A stretch of DNA of 64,000 nt, taken from positions 324,526 through 388,525 of the forward strand of contig NZ_LT635836.1 of the NCBI RefSeq assembly GCF_900128475.1, in the 5' to 3' direction. The position numbers were made by a program, and so were the translations under genes. This stretch comes from Mediterranea massiliensis. Lineage in GTDB: Bacteria > Bacteroidota > Bacteroidia > Bacteroidales > Bacteroidaceae. The notes under the pieces are model-generated. The model saw nothing but the letters and a program-made list of their open reading frames with translations, had not been told where the DNA came from and did no database searches. Below are positions 1 to 10,700 of this stretch, one piece after another (the first letter of the stretch is position 1; each line of letters begins with the position of its first letter).

Positions 1-1086
1 CACACCGGCCGGAAGAATATTCTTCACCATCATGGCAAAAGCGCCATCCGTATCGTGCTGATTGGCGAGATCCATCACAATGCCACTATCCGGATTCTGC
101 GCAAGGGCAACAGCCACCATACCGGGAATCAAGAACATGAATACCGGAAGGATTTTGAAGTAACCGGCTGCGATGCTACCGCGACGGGCACGCTTCATCA
201 CCACATCGTCAGATTCCCCCTTCTGCTGACCAAGTACACGCTGAACGATGTGCTGGTCTGTACACCAATACCAGAAACCGATGATGGATGCACCGATGAA
301 CACGGCAAAACCGGGGAACTTGGAATACATGGGGTCGCCCTCTTCCCAATGGAACATGTGGTTGATGCCATATCCGTCATGAGCAGAACGGGCATAATCC
401 ATCATGTTAGTCCAACCGTCTACAATACTGCCTTGTCCCAGAGCAGACAAACCGAGAAAAAGCACCAGGAAGGAACCGACAATCAGAATCGGCGTCTGGA
501 TGGCCGACATCGTCATTACTCCCTTCATACCGCCAACTACAGTAAAGATGGCCGTAATGGCAATCAAGCCAAGAGCTCCCCACCAGAACGGCAGTCCAAA
601 TAAGTATTCAAAAAAGATACCGCCTGTAAAGGCCGTCACACTGACCTTGGTCAGGATATAGGCAATTAAGGTAATGATACTCAGCCAAGAACCGGTTTTT
701 TTGGTATAGCGGTATTTCAAGAAATCAGGCATCGTGATAATCTTGCCCATTTTATTGTTCAACAACTGATAGAAAGGCACGAAAAGCCAACCAAGAATAA
801 GTATCATCCATCCCTGCATTTCCCAGTGGGCCATTCCCACTCCATCTTTAGCTCCAGTACCGGCCAGTCCTACCAAATGCTCCGAACCGATATTGGCAGC
901 AAAAATTGCAGCACCAATTACATACCAGGGTTCTCCCTTTCCAAACAGATAGTCCTGACTGTCCGCACCTTTCATGGCCAGTTTGTCTTTCCGTACAGAA
1001 CGATAGACCATCCAGGCTACCAGAATAATTCCTACGGCCAGAACTGCCCAGTCCAGCCAAACAAATTCATGCGAATTCCAATTCAT
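1..1086 (-). CDS. Sodium:solute symporter (SSS/SGLT family), 3' part beyond window
   Basis: An open frame starts with ATG at 1086 and runs off the left edge, so 362 residues are visible and the C-terminus is missing. The N-terminus begins MNWNSHEFVWLDW and is followed by repeated hydrophobic helices. The stretch AANIGSEHLVGLAGTGA and the block WYWCTDQHIVQRVLG are typical of solute:sodium symporters of the sodium/glucose type, which move a sugar or similar solute inward with Na+ across the inner membrane. It lies 35 bp downstream of aldose 1-epimerase on the same strand, so the two probably form a sugar uptake and entry operon, with galactose or glucose the likely substrate. The substrate is inferred from context. 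The family assignment is firm. Confidence 0.9.
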   Translation of the reverse strand, partial: MNWNSHEFVWLDWAVLAVGIILVAWMVYRSVRKDKLAMKGADSQDYLFGKGEPWYVIGAAIFAANIGSEHLVGLAGTGAKDGVGMAHWEMQGWMILILGWLFVPFYQLLNNKMGKIITMPDFLKYRYTKKTGSWLSIITLIAYILTKVSVTAFTGGIFFEYLFGLPFWWGALGLIAITAIFTVVGGMKGVMTMSAIQTPILIVGSFLVLFLGLSALGQGSIVDGWTNMMDYARSAHDGYGINHMFHWEEGDPMYSKFPGFAVFIGASIIGFWYWCTDQHIVQRVLGQQKGESDDVVMKRARRGSIAAGYFKILPVFMFLIPGMVAVALAQNPDSGIVMDLANQHDTDGAFAMMVKNILPAGV

Positions 1087-1121
1087 ATCATTTTATGTTT
1101 TTGTTAGTACTCTATTCAAGG

Positions 1122-2258
1122 TTATTCTTCTACAGAAAACTTAAAGACACATTCACTGTTATAAGTTTGTCCCGGTTCCAGAACTACAGACGGCCAATCC
1201 GGTTTGTTAGGGCTGTCGGGATAATGCTGTGTTTCCAAACATACAGAAGCACGTTGGTTATACACGATGCCCTTCTTTCCCTTCACTGTCCCGTCAAGGA
1301 AATTACCAGTATAAACCTGAATACCTGGCTCATTGGTATACACATCCAACGTGATGCCTGTTTCTGGTGAAGTCAGACGGGCAGCCAATTGTGTCATGTC
1401 CCCTTGTGTATTCAGCACCCAGTTGTGGTCATATCCGTTACCGTTTTTCAGCTGAACGAAATCATAGTCGTCGATATCCTGACCTATCACTTTCGGGGTA
1501 GTGAAATCCATCGGGGTATCTTTTACCGGAAGAATTTCACCCGTCGTCATAAACGTGCTGTCTACCGGCGTATAATAGTCAGCATTAATATATAAGATGT
1601 GGTCAGTAGCTGCTTTGGCAGGATTACCCGACAAATTAAAATATGAATGGTTCGTCATATTGATGACTGTCTTCTTGTCGGTCGTGGCAGTACATTTAAT
1701 GTTAAGGGCATTGTCGTCTGTCAATTTATAAATGACCTTGGCCGTTACATTACCTGGGAAATTTTCATCTCCATCCGGAGAGAAACGGGTCAGTTCGAGC
1801 GTCGATCCATCAATCTGCTTAGCGTCATATACTTGATACTGCCATCCCTTCGGCCCTCCGTGCAGGCAATGGCCGAAATTGTTTTGAGGCAATTGGATGG
1901 TATCACCGTCAAGCACCAGACGGCCGTGGTCGATACGGTTGGCATAACGACCAATAGCAGCCCCGAAATCACTGGGAATATGAATGTAATCGGCAATACT
2001 GTCAAAACCCAGCACGACGTCTCTCATTTCCCCATTCTTGTCCGGAACCATCATGGAAACAATACGCCCTCCGAAATTTGTGATACAGACTTCCATTCCT
2101 AGTTGGTTCTTCAGCACATACAAATCAGTTTGTGCATCTCCGACTTTCGTCCGAAAATTCTCCGGATTCAAACCGGACTGTGTCGTTTCCACTTGCGACA
2201 CACAAGAAGCTAATAGCATCATCAACAATGCTCCAGCATACAGAAAATGCTTTTTCAT
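1122..2258 (-). CDS. galM: Aldose 1-epimerase (galactose mutarotase), lipoprotein form
   Basis: The enzyme interconverts alpha and beta anomers of galactose or glucose. Three conserved blocks are visible: NFGHCLHGG, NMTNHSYFNLSG (the general acid His) and CLETQHYPDSPN (the catalytic Glu). I place the start at 2258, MKKHFLYAGALLMMLLASC. This gives a lipoprotein signal with lipobox LASC and Cys19, so the enzyme is probably anchored to a membrane facing the periplasm. The frame is open up to an ATG at 2315, but a promoter-like element at 2293-2322 sits inside that extension, which argues for the shorter 378-residue protein. The sodium symporter follows 35 bp downstream. Together they suggest that anomers are equilibrated before transport. 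Confidence 0.93.
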   Translation of the reverse strand: MKKHFLYAGALLMMLLASCVSQVETTQSGLNPENFRTKVGDAQTDLYVLKNQLGMEVCITNFGGRIVSMMVPDKNGEMRDVVLGFDSIADYIHIPSDFGAAIGRYANRIDHGRLVLDGDTIQLPQNNFGHCLHGGPKGWQYQVYDAKQIDGSTLELTRFSPDGDENFPGNVTAKVIYKLTDDNALNIKCTATTDKKTVINMTNHSYFNLSGNPAKAATDHILYINADYYTPVDSTFMTTGEILPVKDTPMDFTTPKVIGQDIDDYDFVQLKNGNGYDHNWVLNTQGDMTQLAARLTSPETGITLDVYTNEPGIQVYTGNFLDGTVKGKKGIVYNQRASVCLETQHYPDSPNKPDWPSVVLEPGQTYNSECVFKFSVEE

Positions 2259-2292
2259 GATAACGAAGTTTAAGTTCATTTTATTTTGAGTG

Positions 2293-2322
2293 TAAAAGTA
2301 ACACTCTATTTTCATTTACAAA
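2293..2322 (-). promoter_or_regulatory. Putative galM promoter
   Basis: On the minus strand a TTTG box (2322-2319) is separated by 18 bp from TACTTTTA (2300-2293), one base off the Bacteroides -7 consensus TAnnTTTG. Transcription would start near 2286, downstream of the ATG at 2315, which supports the internal start at 2258. Confidence 0.5.
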
Positions 2323-2493
2323 CCATCTGATAATATGTTTGATAACATGATTAGTAAAAAAGTGCATGCAACGAATGTTAATGTACCTTGCCGGAGTTAA
2401 AACATATTGTTCCAAAAGTACGTTTTAACAATCAAAATAGTATAATCAATTTAAAAAAAGTGCTGAAAAACACATTTCATGCCGAAATGTTTT

Positions 2494-2501
2494 TAATTTT
2501 G
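2494..2501 (+). promoter_or_regulatory. Putative atp operon promoter (-7 box)
   Basis: TAATTTTG matches the Bacteroides -7 consensus TAnnTTTG exactly and lies about 100 bp before atpD. No good TTTG box sits at the expected distance upstream. The rest of the gap 2323-2602 is AT-rich, with nothing else I recognise. Confidence 0.5.
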
Positions 2502-2581
2502 CATGGCAAGCAGAGAGAGAGACGGCCCGTATGTACAAGTTTTTCCCAACCCTTGCACAAATAAAAGCGGAAATTTACTAA

Positions 2582-4123
<1,542 letters not shown>

Positions 4124-4188
4124 CACATTGTCCGACAGAAATCGCTTACTTCTGCCGGCAATGAACCAAATATCAAATGAGAAGTGCA

Positions 4189-4434
4189 ATGAAGAATTTA
4201 CAGTTGACTATCGTATCGCCGGAAAAGAAACTCTTCGAAGGTGAAGTGAAGCAAGTCACTTTGCCGGGAGTCATGGGTTCCTTTACCATTCTGCCACAAC
4301 ATGCTCCCATCGTTTCCTCCTTGACACGAGGCAAACTCTCGTACGTCACGACCGAAGGTGCAGCGCAGGAGCAAGAGATAAAAGGCGGATTCATTGAAAT
4401 GAATGACAACAATGTGTCTGTCTGCATCAACTGA
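4189..4434 (+). CDS. atpC: F1Fo ATP synthase subunit epsilon (short form)
   Basis: Epsilon belongs to the central rotor stalk and couples F1 to the c-ring. The protein MKNLQLTIVSPEKKLFEGEV is only 81 residues. That covers the N-terminal beta-sandwich (SPEKKLFEGEV, LPGVMGSFTILPQHAPIVS, GGFIEMNDNNVSVCI) but not the C-terminal helical hairpin that inhibits hydrolysis in E. coli and Bacillus epsilon, which are about 130-140 residues long. An in-frame ATG at 4177 would add four residues. The family start and the sequence favour 4189, but either is possible. It sits 65 bp after atpD in the same operon. Confidence 0.95.
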   Translation: MKNLQLTIVSPEKKLFEGEVKQVTLPGVMGSFTILPQHAPIVSSLTRGKLSYVTTEGAAQEQEIKGGFIEMNDNNVSVCIN

Positions 4435-4485
4435 TAAAGCAGCATTACATTATTATATAAGGAACATCAAAAAACGGATAATGAC

Positions 4486-4893
4486 GTGAGCAAGACCAAG
4501 CGCAACTACCTGATACAAACAGCGATACTGACCATTTTGCTGGGAGGTGTGGGAGGATGGATCTATTTCAAGACCAATCCACACCACTATTTTGACGGTT
4601 ATCCGCTGATACCTTCCTTCTTTTTTCTGTTCGGTTGGCTGATGATCAACATTGTAGAATGGAGCCGGAGGAAAATGCCGGGAAAGCTGTTGCAGACGTA
4701 TTTGTTGCTCCGCGTCATGCGAATGCTCGCTTCTTTTATTCTGATGGTACTTTATTGCGTGATTGTCCGCAACGAGGCCCAATCCTTCCTGCTGACATTC
4801 ATTGCCAATTATCTGATATATCTAACGTATGACTCCTGGTTCTTCTTCACCTTTGAAGTGAACAAGAAGTCACAAAAAGAGAAACAAAAATGA
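4486..4893 (+). CDS. Small four-helix membrane protein in atp operon (AtpI-like position)
   Basis: This 135-residue protein starts with GTG. The ATG at 4481 is out of frame and hits a stop after two codons. It has about four hydrophobic helices (near residues 9-27, 40-57, 75-95 and 100-122) and a lysine-rich C-terminus, KKSQKEKQK. It lies between atpC and atpB and overlaps atpB by four bases (ATGA), so translation of the two is probably coupled. In other bacteria this position is held by AtpI, a small helper for c-ring assembly or Mg2+ uptake. I see no clear AtpI motif, so a role in Fo assembly is inferred from position only. Confidence 0.85.
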   Translation: MSKTKRNYLIQTAILTILLGGVGGWIYFKTNPHHYFDGYPLIPSFFFLFGWLMINIVEWSRRKMPGKLLQTYLLLRVMRMLASFILMVLYCVIVRNEAQSFLLTFIANYLIYLTYDSWFFFTFEVNKKSQKEKQK

Positions 4894-6023
4894 AACGATT
4901 ACGTAAAATATGGACCGGATGGTGCGTCATGGCAGTGCTTCTGCTCCTATGTCCCCTTTCCGCTTCGTCGGCCGAAGAGCCATCGACCGGACAACCGGCT
5001 GAAGAGAAAGTCGACATCAAGGAAATCGTATTCGGACACATTGGTGACTCATACGAATGGCACATCACTTCGTGGGGCGACACACACCTCACCATCCCTC
5101 TGCCGATTATCGTATACAGCCATACGACAGGGTGGCATGTATTCTCGTCTGCACGTCTGGAAGAGAACGGCGGCAGCTACGAAGGACTTTCCATCGCTCC
5201 TGCCGGCAGTCCCTACGAAGGCAAACTGGTAGAGCACGATGCGGCAGGCAATGAAATTCGACCGTTCGACATCTCGATTACCAAAGTGACCCTGGCTCTG
5301 CTGATGAACAGTGTCCTGCTGACAGTCATTATCCTGTGTGTGGCCCGGTGGTACAAAAGACATCCGAAAGACAGCGCGGCACCCGGAGGCTTTGTCGGAC
5401 TGATGGAAATGCTCATCATGATGGTCAATGACGATATCATCAAAAGCTGTGTAGGCCCCAAATACAAAAAGTTTGCTCCCTACCTGCTGACAGCTTTCTT
5501 CTTTATCTTCATCAACAACCTGATGGGCCTGGTGCCCTTCTTCCCCGGTGGTGCCAACGTTACGGGAAACATTGCCATCACCATGGTACTGGCCGTCTGC
5601 ACATTTCTGGCAGTCAACCTGTTCGGCACCAAGACGTATTGGAAAGACATCTTCTGGCCCGACGTTCCCTGGTGGCTGAAAGTGCCGGTACCGATGATGC
5701 CGTTCATCGAGTTCTTCGGCATCTTCACCAAGCCGTTTGCCCTGATGATCCGTCTGTTTGCCAATATGCTGGCAGGACACGTAGCCATGCTCGTACTGAC
5801 AGGACTGATTTTCATCTCCGCCAGCATGGGACCGGCCCTGAACGGCACACTGACTTTCGCATCGGTTGTGTTCAACCTGTTCATGAATGCCCTCGAACTG
5901 CTGGTAGCCTTTATCCAGGCCTACGTATTTACCATGCTGTCGGCCGTATTCATCGGACTGGCCCAGGAAGAGCATACACACAAAGAAGAAACAAACGTAG
6001 AAGAAAAACAATTAATAAAATAA
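4890..6023 (+). CDS. atpB: F1Fo ATP synthase subunit a, with long N-terminal periplasmic extension
   Basis: Subunit a forms the two proton half-channels beside the c-ring. The essential arginine is seen in LMIRLFANMLAGH (Arg288). Other marks are FINNLMGLVPFFPGGANVTG and the last helix ALELLVAFIQAYVFTMLSAVFI. The protein is 377 residues, about 100 more than in E. coli. The excess is N-terminal: a signal-like segment (1-27, ending ASSAEE) followed by a soluble stretch to about residue 130 before the first core helix. This extension is typical of Bacteroidetes. The tail is rich in His, Glu and Lys. The start overlaps the upstream gene by four bases. Confidence 0.97.
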   Translation: MKRLRKIWTGWCVMAVLLLLCPLSASSAEEPSTGQPAEEKVDIKEIVFGHIGDSYEWHITSWGDTHLTIPLPIIVYSHTTGWHVFSSARLEENGGSYEGLSIAPAGSPYEGKLVEHDAAGNEIRPFDISITKVTLALLMNSVLLTVIILCVARWYKRHPKDSAAPGGFVGLMEMLIMMVNDDIIKSCVGPKYKKFAPYLLTAFFFIFINNLMGLVPFFPGGANVTGNIAITMVLAVCTFLAVNLFGTKTYWKDIFWPDVPWWLKVPVPMMPFIEFFGIFTKPFALMIRLFANMLAGHVAMLVLTGLIFISASMGPALNGTLTFASVVFNLFMNALELLVAFIQAYVFTMLSAVFIGLAQEEHTHKEETNVEEKQLIK

Positions 6024-6039
6024 CCCTTTAAAATTTTAG

Positions 6040-6303
<264 letters not shown>

Positions 6304-6396
6304 TAGATTGTACAACCTTCAAACGGCAAGTTATGGCCGAGTTCCATTGCAACGGAAAACGGCCTGTACTTGCAGTTTGACAAAAACATTGAATGT

Positions 6397-6903
6397 ATGT
6401 CATTGTTATTACCCGACAGTGGTCTGCTGTTCTGGATGGTCCTGTCCTTCGGCATTGTCTTCGTCATTCTGGCCAAATACGGTTTTCCCGTCATCACCCG
6501 CATGGTGGAAGAACGAAAAGCCTATATTGACCAGTCGATGAAGGTGGCCCAAGAGGCCAACGCCCAGCTTGCCCGCCTGAAAGAGGAGAGCGACGCACTG
6601 GTGGCTTCGGCTAACAAGGAGCAGGGACGCATCCTGCGGGAGGCGATGCAGGAACGTGACAAGATTATCGCTGACGCACGCAAGCAGGCCGAAATGGCAG
6701 CACAAAAAGAGCTGGACGAAGTTCGCATGCAGATCCAACAGGAGAAGGCAGAAGCCATCCGTGACATCCGTCGCCAGGTAGCTGTCCTTTCGGTGAATAT
6801 CGCCGAGAAAGTGCTTCGAAAGAATTTGGACGAAAAGCAGGAACAGATGAGCATGATAGACCGCATGCTCGACGAAATGCTGGCTGCGCCCAAAAAGAAC
6901 TAA
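6397..6903 (+). CDS. atpF: F1Fo ATP synthase subunit b
   Basis: Subunit b is the peripheral stalk that holds F1 against subunit a. The 168-residue protein has one N-terminal membrane helix (about 8-28, [19 protein letters not shown]). A long charged coiled coil follows, with [19 protein letters not shown] in the middle and the [11 protein letters not shown] block that binds delta near the end. I chose ATG 6397 over an upstream in-frame TTG at 6370 because [13 protein letters not shown] is the usual family start. It follows atpE by 93 bp and is followed by atpH after 18 bp. Confidence 0.96.
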   Translation: MSLLLPDSGLLFWMVLSFGIVFVILAKYGFPVITRMVEERKAYIDQSMKVAQEANAQLARLKEESDALVASANKEQGRILREAMQERDKIIADARKQAEMAAQKELDEVRMQIQQEKAEAIRDIRRQVAVLSVNIAEKVLRKNLDEKQEQMSMIDRMLDEMLAAPKKN

Positions 6904-6921
6904 CGAGATAATAAGAAAAAG

Positions 6922-7482
6922 ATGGATATAGGAATTGTTTCAATGCGGTATGCAAAAGCCTTGATCGACTATGCCTACAACAGTGGCAAGGAGGATGTAT
7001 TGTACAGAGAATTCAGTACACTGGCACATAGTTTCGAGAAGCATCCCGAACTGCGCGAAGCGTTGCTGAACCCCATTCTCTCGGCCAAGGACAAATTCGC
7101 ACTGATATGTACGGCAGCAGCCGGCAATCAGCCGACAAGCGAGGAGTTCAACCGTTGTATTGCACTGATCCAGAAAAACAGACGCGAAGGTCTGCTTCAA
7201 TACATCAGTTTGTCTTTCCAGACATTATACCGCAGGAAGAAGCATATCGGAACCGCCAAACTGACAACCGCCATTCCGGTCAGTCAGGAAGTGGAGGAAC
7301 GTATCCGCCAAACCGCCTCCTCGCTGTTGCATGCCCGCATGGAACTGCAGACGGAAGTCAATCCCGAAATCGAAGGCGGATTTATCTTCGATATCAATGA
7401 TTATCGGCTGGATGCCAGTATAGCCACCCAGTTCAAAAAAGTGAAGCAGCAGTTTGTCGACAAGAACCGCAGGATTGTATAG
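6922..7482 (+). CDS. atpH: F1Fo ATP synthase subunit delta
   Basis: Delta caps F1 and binds the b stalk. The 186-residue length is normal. The N-terminal helical domain (ISMRYAKALIDYA-type start, here MDIGIVSMRYAKALIDYAYN) and the C-terminal signature NPEIEGGFIFDINDYRLDAS are clear. The gene sits between atpF and atpA as expected. The 74-bp gap to atpA contains no hairpin that I can see. Confidence 0.96.
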   Translation: MDIGIVSMRYAKALIDYAYNSGKEDVLYREFSTLAHSFEKHPELREALLNPILSAKDKFALICTAAAGNQPTSEEFNRCIALIQKNRREGLLQYISLSFQTLYRRKKHIGTAKLTTAIPVSQEVEERIRQTASSLLHARMELQTEVNPEIEGGFIFDINDYRLDASIATQFKKVKQQFVDKNRRIV

Positions 7483-7556
7483 TCCTCCCCTACTCTGACA
7501 CAGACCGACTGATTCATGAAAGTTTGTAAGTAAGTAATTTGTAAAATAGCAAAACA

Positions 7557-9143
7557 ATGTTGTCTGAAAATATAAAAGTAAGCGAAGTTTCCGACGTCTT
7601 GCGCAAACAGCTCGAAGGCATCGATACCCGCGTCCAGCTGGACGAAATCGGTACGGTGCTTCAGGTAAGCGACGGTGTGGCCCGTATCTACGGACTGCGC
7701 AATGCCGAAGCCAACGAGCTGCTCGAGTTTGACAACGGCATCAAAGCCATTGTGATGAACCTGGAAGAAGACAATGTAGGTGCCGTGCTGCTGGGACCTA
7801 CCGACAAAATCAAGGAAGGGTTCACCGTGAAGCGTACCAAGCGAATCGCTTCCATCATGGTAGGCGAAGGTATGCTGGGACGTGTCATCGACCCGCTGGG
7901 TGTTCCCCTCGACGGCAAGGGATTGATTGGAGGCGAGCTTTGCGAAATGCCCCTGGAGCGCAAGGCCCCGGGCGTTATCTTCCGCCAGCCGGTGAACCAG
8001 CCTCTGCAAACGGGACTGAAAGCGGTAGACGCCATGATTCCCATCGGCCGCGGACAGCGTGAGCTGATCATCGGCGACCGCCAGACCGGAAAGACGGCCA
8101 TTGCCATCGATACCATCATCAACCAACGTGCCAACTACGAAGCAGGCGATCCCGTATATTGCATCTACGTGGCCATCGGCCAGAAGGGTTCTACCGTTGC
8201 CACGATTGTCAACACCCTGCGCCAGCATGGTGCCATGGACTATACCATCGTGGTAGCCGCCACTGCCGGCGATCCCGCCGCCCTGCAATACTACGCCCCG
8301 TTTGCCGGTGCGGCCATCGGCGAATATTTCCGCGACACCGGCCGTCATGCCCTGGTAGTTTACGACGACTTGTCCAAGCAGGCCGTGGCCTATCGTGAAG
8401 TTTCCCTGATTCTGCGCCGTCCTTCGGGACGTGAGGCCTATCCGGGTGATATCTTCTACCTGCACTCCCGTCTGCTGGAACGTGCCGCCAAGATTATCAA
8501 CCAGCCCGAAGTGGCCGCCCAGATGAACGACCTGCCCGACAGCCTGAAAGGCAAAGTCAAGGGAGGCGGTTCGCTGACGGCCCTGCCCATCATCGAGACA
8601 CAGGCAGGTGATGTATCGGCCTACATTCCGACCAACGTCATCTCCATCACCGACGGACAGATATTCCTCGACAGCAACCTCTTCAACCAGGGCAACCGTC
8701 CGGCTATCGACGTAGGTATCTCCGTGAGCCGTGTAGGTGGCAACGCCCAGATCAAGGCCATGAAGAAGGTGGCCGGTACGCTGAAGATAGACCAGGCCCA
8801 GTACCGCGAACTGGAAGCCTTCTCCAAGTTCAGTGGCGACATGGACCCCGTTACTGCCCTCACCATCGACAAGGGACAGAAGAATACCCGTCTGCTCGTC
8901 CAGCCGCAATACTGCCCCATGCCGGTAGAGAAGCAGGTGGCCATCCTCTATTGCGGTACACACGGACTGCTGAAAAACGTTCCGCTGGCCAAGGTCAGCG
9001 AGTTTGAAAGCAGCTTCCTCGATGCGCTCGAAAGAAATCATCAGGAAGATGTTCTCGATGTCCTGAAGAAGGGTGTCATCGACGACGGCGTGTGCAAGAA
9101 GCTGGAAGAGACGGCCGAAATGGTCTCCAAACAGTTTGCATAA
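7557..9143 (+). CDS. atpA: F1Fo ATP synthase subunit alpha
   Basis: Alpha is the regulatory F1 subunit with non-catalytic nucleotide sites. The 528-residue protein has Walker A GDRQTGKT at 173-180, [19 protein letters not shown], and the alpha signature [17 protein letters not shown]. Its length is close to the family norm. It starts [20 protein letters not shown], the typical helical N-terminus that binds delta. A strong hairpin lies in the 92-bp gap before atpG. Confidence 0.98.
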   Translation: MLSENIKVSEVSDVLRKQLEGIDTRVQLDEIGTVLQVSDGVARIYGLRNAEANELLEFDNGIKAIVMNLEEDNVGAVLLGPTDKIKEGFTVKRTKRIASIMVGEGMLGRVIDPLGVPLDGKGLIGGELCEMPLERKAPGVIFRQPVNQPLQTGLKAVDAMIPIGRGQRELIIGDRQTGKTAIAIDTIINQRANYEAGDPVYCIYVAIGQKGSTVATIVNTLRQHGAMDYTIVVAATAGDPAALQYYAPFAGAAIGEYFRDTGRHALVVYDDLSKQAVAYREVSLILRRPSGREAYPGDIFYLHSRLLERAAKIINQPEVAAQMNDLPDSLKGKVKGGGSLTALPIIETQAGDVSAYIPTNVISITDGQIFLDSNLFNQGNRPAIDVGISVSRVGGNAQIKAMKKVAGTLKIDQAQYRELEAFSKFSGDMDPVTALTIDKGQKNTRLLVQPQYCPMPVEKQVAILYCGTHGLLKNVPLAKVSEFESSFLDALERNHQEDVLDVLKKGVIDDGVCKKLEETAEMVSKQFA

Positions 9144-9158
9144 ACCAAGGATTTTGAG

Positions 9159-9199
9159 AGGCAGGTGTACAAGGCCTCGCGGCCCTGTACACTCCGCCT
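9159..9199 (+). other. Hairpin between atpA and atpG
   Basis: The arms 9159-9176 and 9181-9199 pair almost completely around the loop TCGC: an inner GGCC/GGCC stem, one mismatch, then a GTGTACA/TGTACAC stem and an outer AGGC/GCCT. No T-run follows, so it is not an ordinary terminator. It may set mRNA stability or partial attenuation between the alpha and gamma genes. Confidence 0.6.
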
Positions 9200-9235
9200 G
9201 AAATCTGAATCACATCCATCATAATCCAATCAGAA

Positions 9236-10129
9236 ATGGCTTCACTCAAAGAGGTAAAAAACAGAATCAATTCCGTAAAGAGTACCCGTCAGATTACTTC
9301 GGCCATGAAGATGGTGGCATCCGCCAAGCTTCACAAGGCACAGGGACAGATTGAAAACATGTATCCCTACCAGCAGAAACTGAACGAAATCCTGACGAAT
9401 TTCCTGGGTACCGACGTGACGGTGGAATCACCCTACACGGAAACGCGTCCCGTAGCCAGGGTTGCCATCGCCGTGTTCTCGTCCAACAGTTCGCTGTGCG
9501 GCGCCTTCAACTCGAACGTGGTGAAGATGCTCGAACGCACGCTGGAAGAATACAGCTCGCTTGGCAAGGAAAACATCCTCCTCTACCCGGTAGGCAAGAA
9601 GGTGGAAGAAGCCGTCAAGAAACTCGGATACACCCCCCAAGGCAGCTATCAGGCCATGGCTGACAAGCCGGCCTATACCGAAGCCTACCAACTGGCTGAA
9701 CAGTTGATGGCCCTGTATGCCGAAAAGGCTGTAGACCGCGTTGTCCTGATTTACCACCACTTCAAGTCCATGGGCTCGCAGGTGCTGCTGAAGGAGAACT
9801 ATCTTCCCCTCGACCTGGGACAGATGGCCATGCAGGTAGCCATGCACCCCGACAAGAAGGACATGGCCGCGTACAACAACGACTACATCGTAGAGCCGTC
9901 GGTGGGCGAACTGATAGCCGAACTGCTCCCCAAAGTCCTTTGCCAGAAGATTTTCACGGTACTGGAGGACTCCAACGCTTCGGAACATGCCGCCCGCATG
10001 CTGGCCATGCAGGCTGCAACGGACAATGCTAACGAACTGATTCAGGACCTGACCCTGCAATACAACAAGACCCGACAGCAGGCCATCACCAACGAGCTGC
10101 TCGACATCATCGGCGGCAGCTTGAGGTAA
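9236..10129 (+). CDS. atpG: F1Fo ATP synthase subunit gamma
   Basis: Gamma is the rotating shaft. It starts MASLKEVKNRINSVKSTRQI and continues with ITSAMKMVASAKL, the classic N-terminal helix, and ends with the matching C-terminal helix (YNKTRQQAITNELLDIIGG). The middle Rossmann-like domain is present. At 297 residues the length is normal. It is the last gene of the atp operon. The next gene has its own promoter-like box at 10178. Confidence 0.97.
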   Translation: MASLKEVKNRINSVKSTRQITSAMKMVASAKLHKAQGQIENMYPYQQKLNEILTNFLGTDVTVESPYTETRPVARVAIAVFSSNSSLCGAFNSNVVKMLERTLEEYSSLGKENILLYPVGKKVEEAVKKLGYTPQGSYQAMADKPAYTEAYQLAEQLMALYAEKAVDRVVLIYHHFKSMGSQVLLKENYLPLDLGQMAMQVAMHPDKKDMAAYNNDYIVEPSVGELIAELLPKVLCQKIFTVLEDSNASEHAARMLAMQAATDNANELIQDLTLQYNKTRQQAITNELLDIIGGSLR

Positions 10130-10177
10130 AAAAATACTAAATAGGCAGAAAGACAGACCTTTTACAGGAAAATAGCT

Positions 10178-10185
10178 TATCTTTG
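10178..10185 (+). promoter_or_regulatory. Putative promoter (-7 box TATCTTTG) of the DUF1573 gene
   Basis: An exact TAnnTTTG match lies 33 bp before the start codon at 10219, in the 89-bp gap after atpG. Confidence 0.6.
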
Positions 10186-10218
10186 CCGCCGTAGAACAAC
10201 TGAAAAAGTGTAGAAAAC

Positions 10219-10608
10219 ATGAAGAGAGTATTTTTGTATATGCTGTTTGCCGTGCTGGGCATGGGCTATGCCATGGCACAGGCCGAAATCAAGTTCGACA
10301 AGACCACGGCTGATGTCGGTACCTTCTCCGAAGAATCGCCGGTAGTCAGCTGTGTCTTCACGTTCACCAACATCGGCGACGCACCGCTGGTCATCCATCA
10401 GGCTGTCGCTTCCTGCGGCTGCACCGTTCCCGAATACACGCAGGAGCCGGTACTCCCGGGCAAGACAGGCACCATCAAAGTGACTTATAACGGTACCGGC
10501 AAATATCCCGGTCACTTCAAGAAGTCCATCACGCTGCGTACCAATGCCAAGACGGAGCTGATGCGCCTGTTCATCGAAGGAGACATGACCGCAAAGGAAG
10601 AAAAATAA
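10219..10608 (+). CDS. DUF1573 family secreted protein
   Basis: This 129-residue protein has a signal peptide (MKRVFLYMLFAVLGMGYAMA, cleavage near AQA). The remainder is one DUF1573 domain of the Ig-like/ASPM-SPD-2-Hydin type. Marks are ADVGTFSEESPVVSCVFTFTN, an ASCGCTVPEYTQEPV block with two close cysteines, and PGKTGTIKVTYNGTG. Such proteins are common and secreted in Bacteroidetes, and their function is unknown. It has its own promoter box, and a strong terminator follows, so it is probably monocistronic. Confidence 0.9.
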   Translation: MKRVFLYMLFAVLGMGYAMAQAEIKFDKTTADVGTFSEESPVVSCVFTFTNIGDAPLVIHQAVASCGCTVPEYTQEPVLPGKTGTIKVTYNGTGKYPGHFKKSITLRTNAKTELMRLFIEGDMTAKEEK

Positions 10609-10634
10609 CGGCAAATACGGACAAAAAAGAATAG

Positions 10635-10675
10635 AAGAGGATGCCATCCCACCGATGGCATCCTCTTTCTTTTTA
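10635..10675 (+). terminator. Intrinsic terminator after the DUF1573 gene
   Basis: A 14-bp perfect stem (10635-10648 with 10654-10667) encloses the loop CCACC and is followed by a T-rich run to 10674. Confidence 0.92.
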
Positions 10676-10700
10676 GACCGCACCGAACGATGGCTCCATA

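Noticed and set aside
7401..9041. Open frame of 546 codons on the strand opposite atpA
   Set aside because: It is the antisense of a highly conserved gene. The product is rich in His, Gly and Gln with no domain, an effect of GC-rich third positions.
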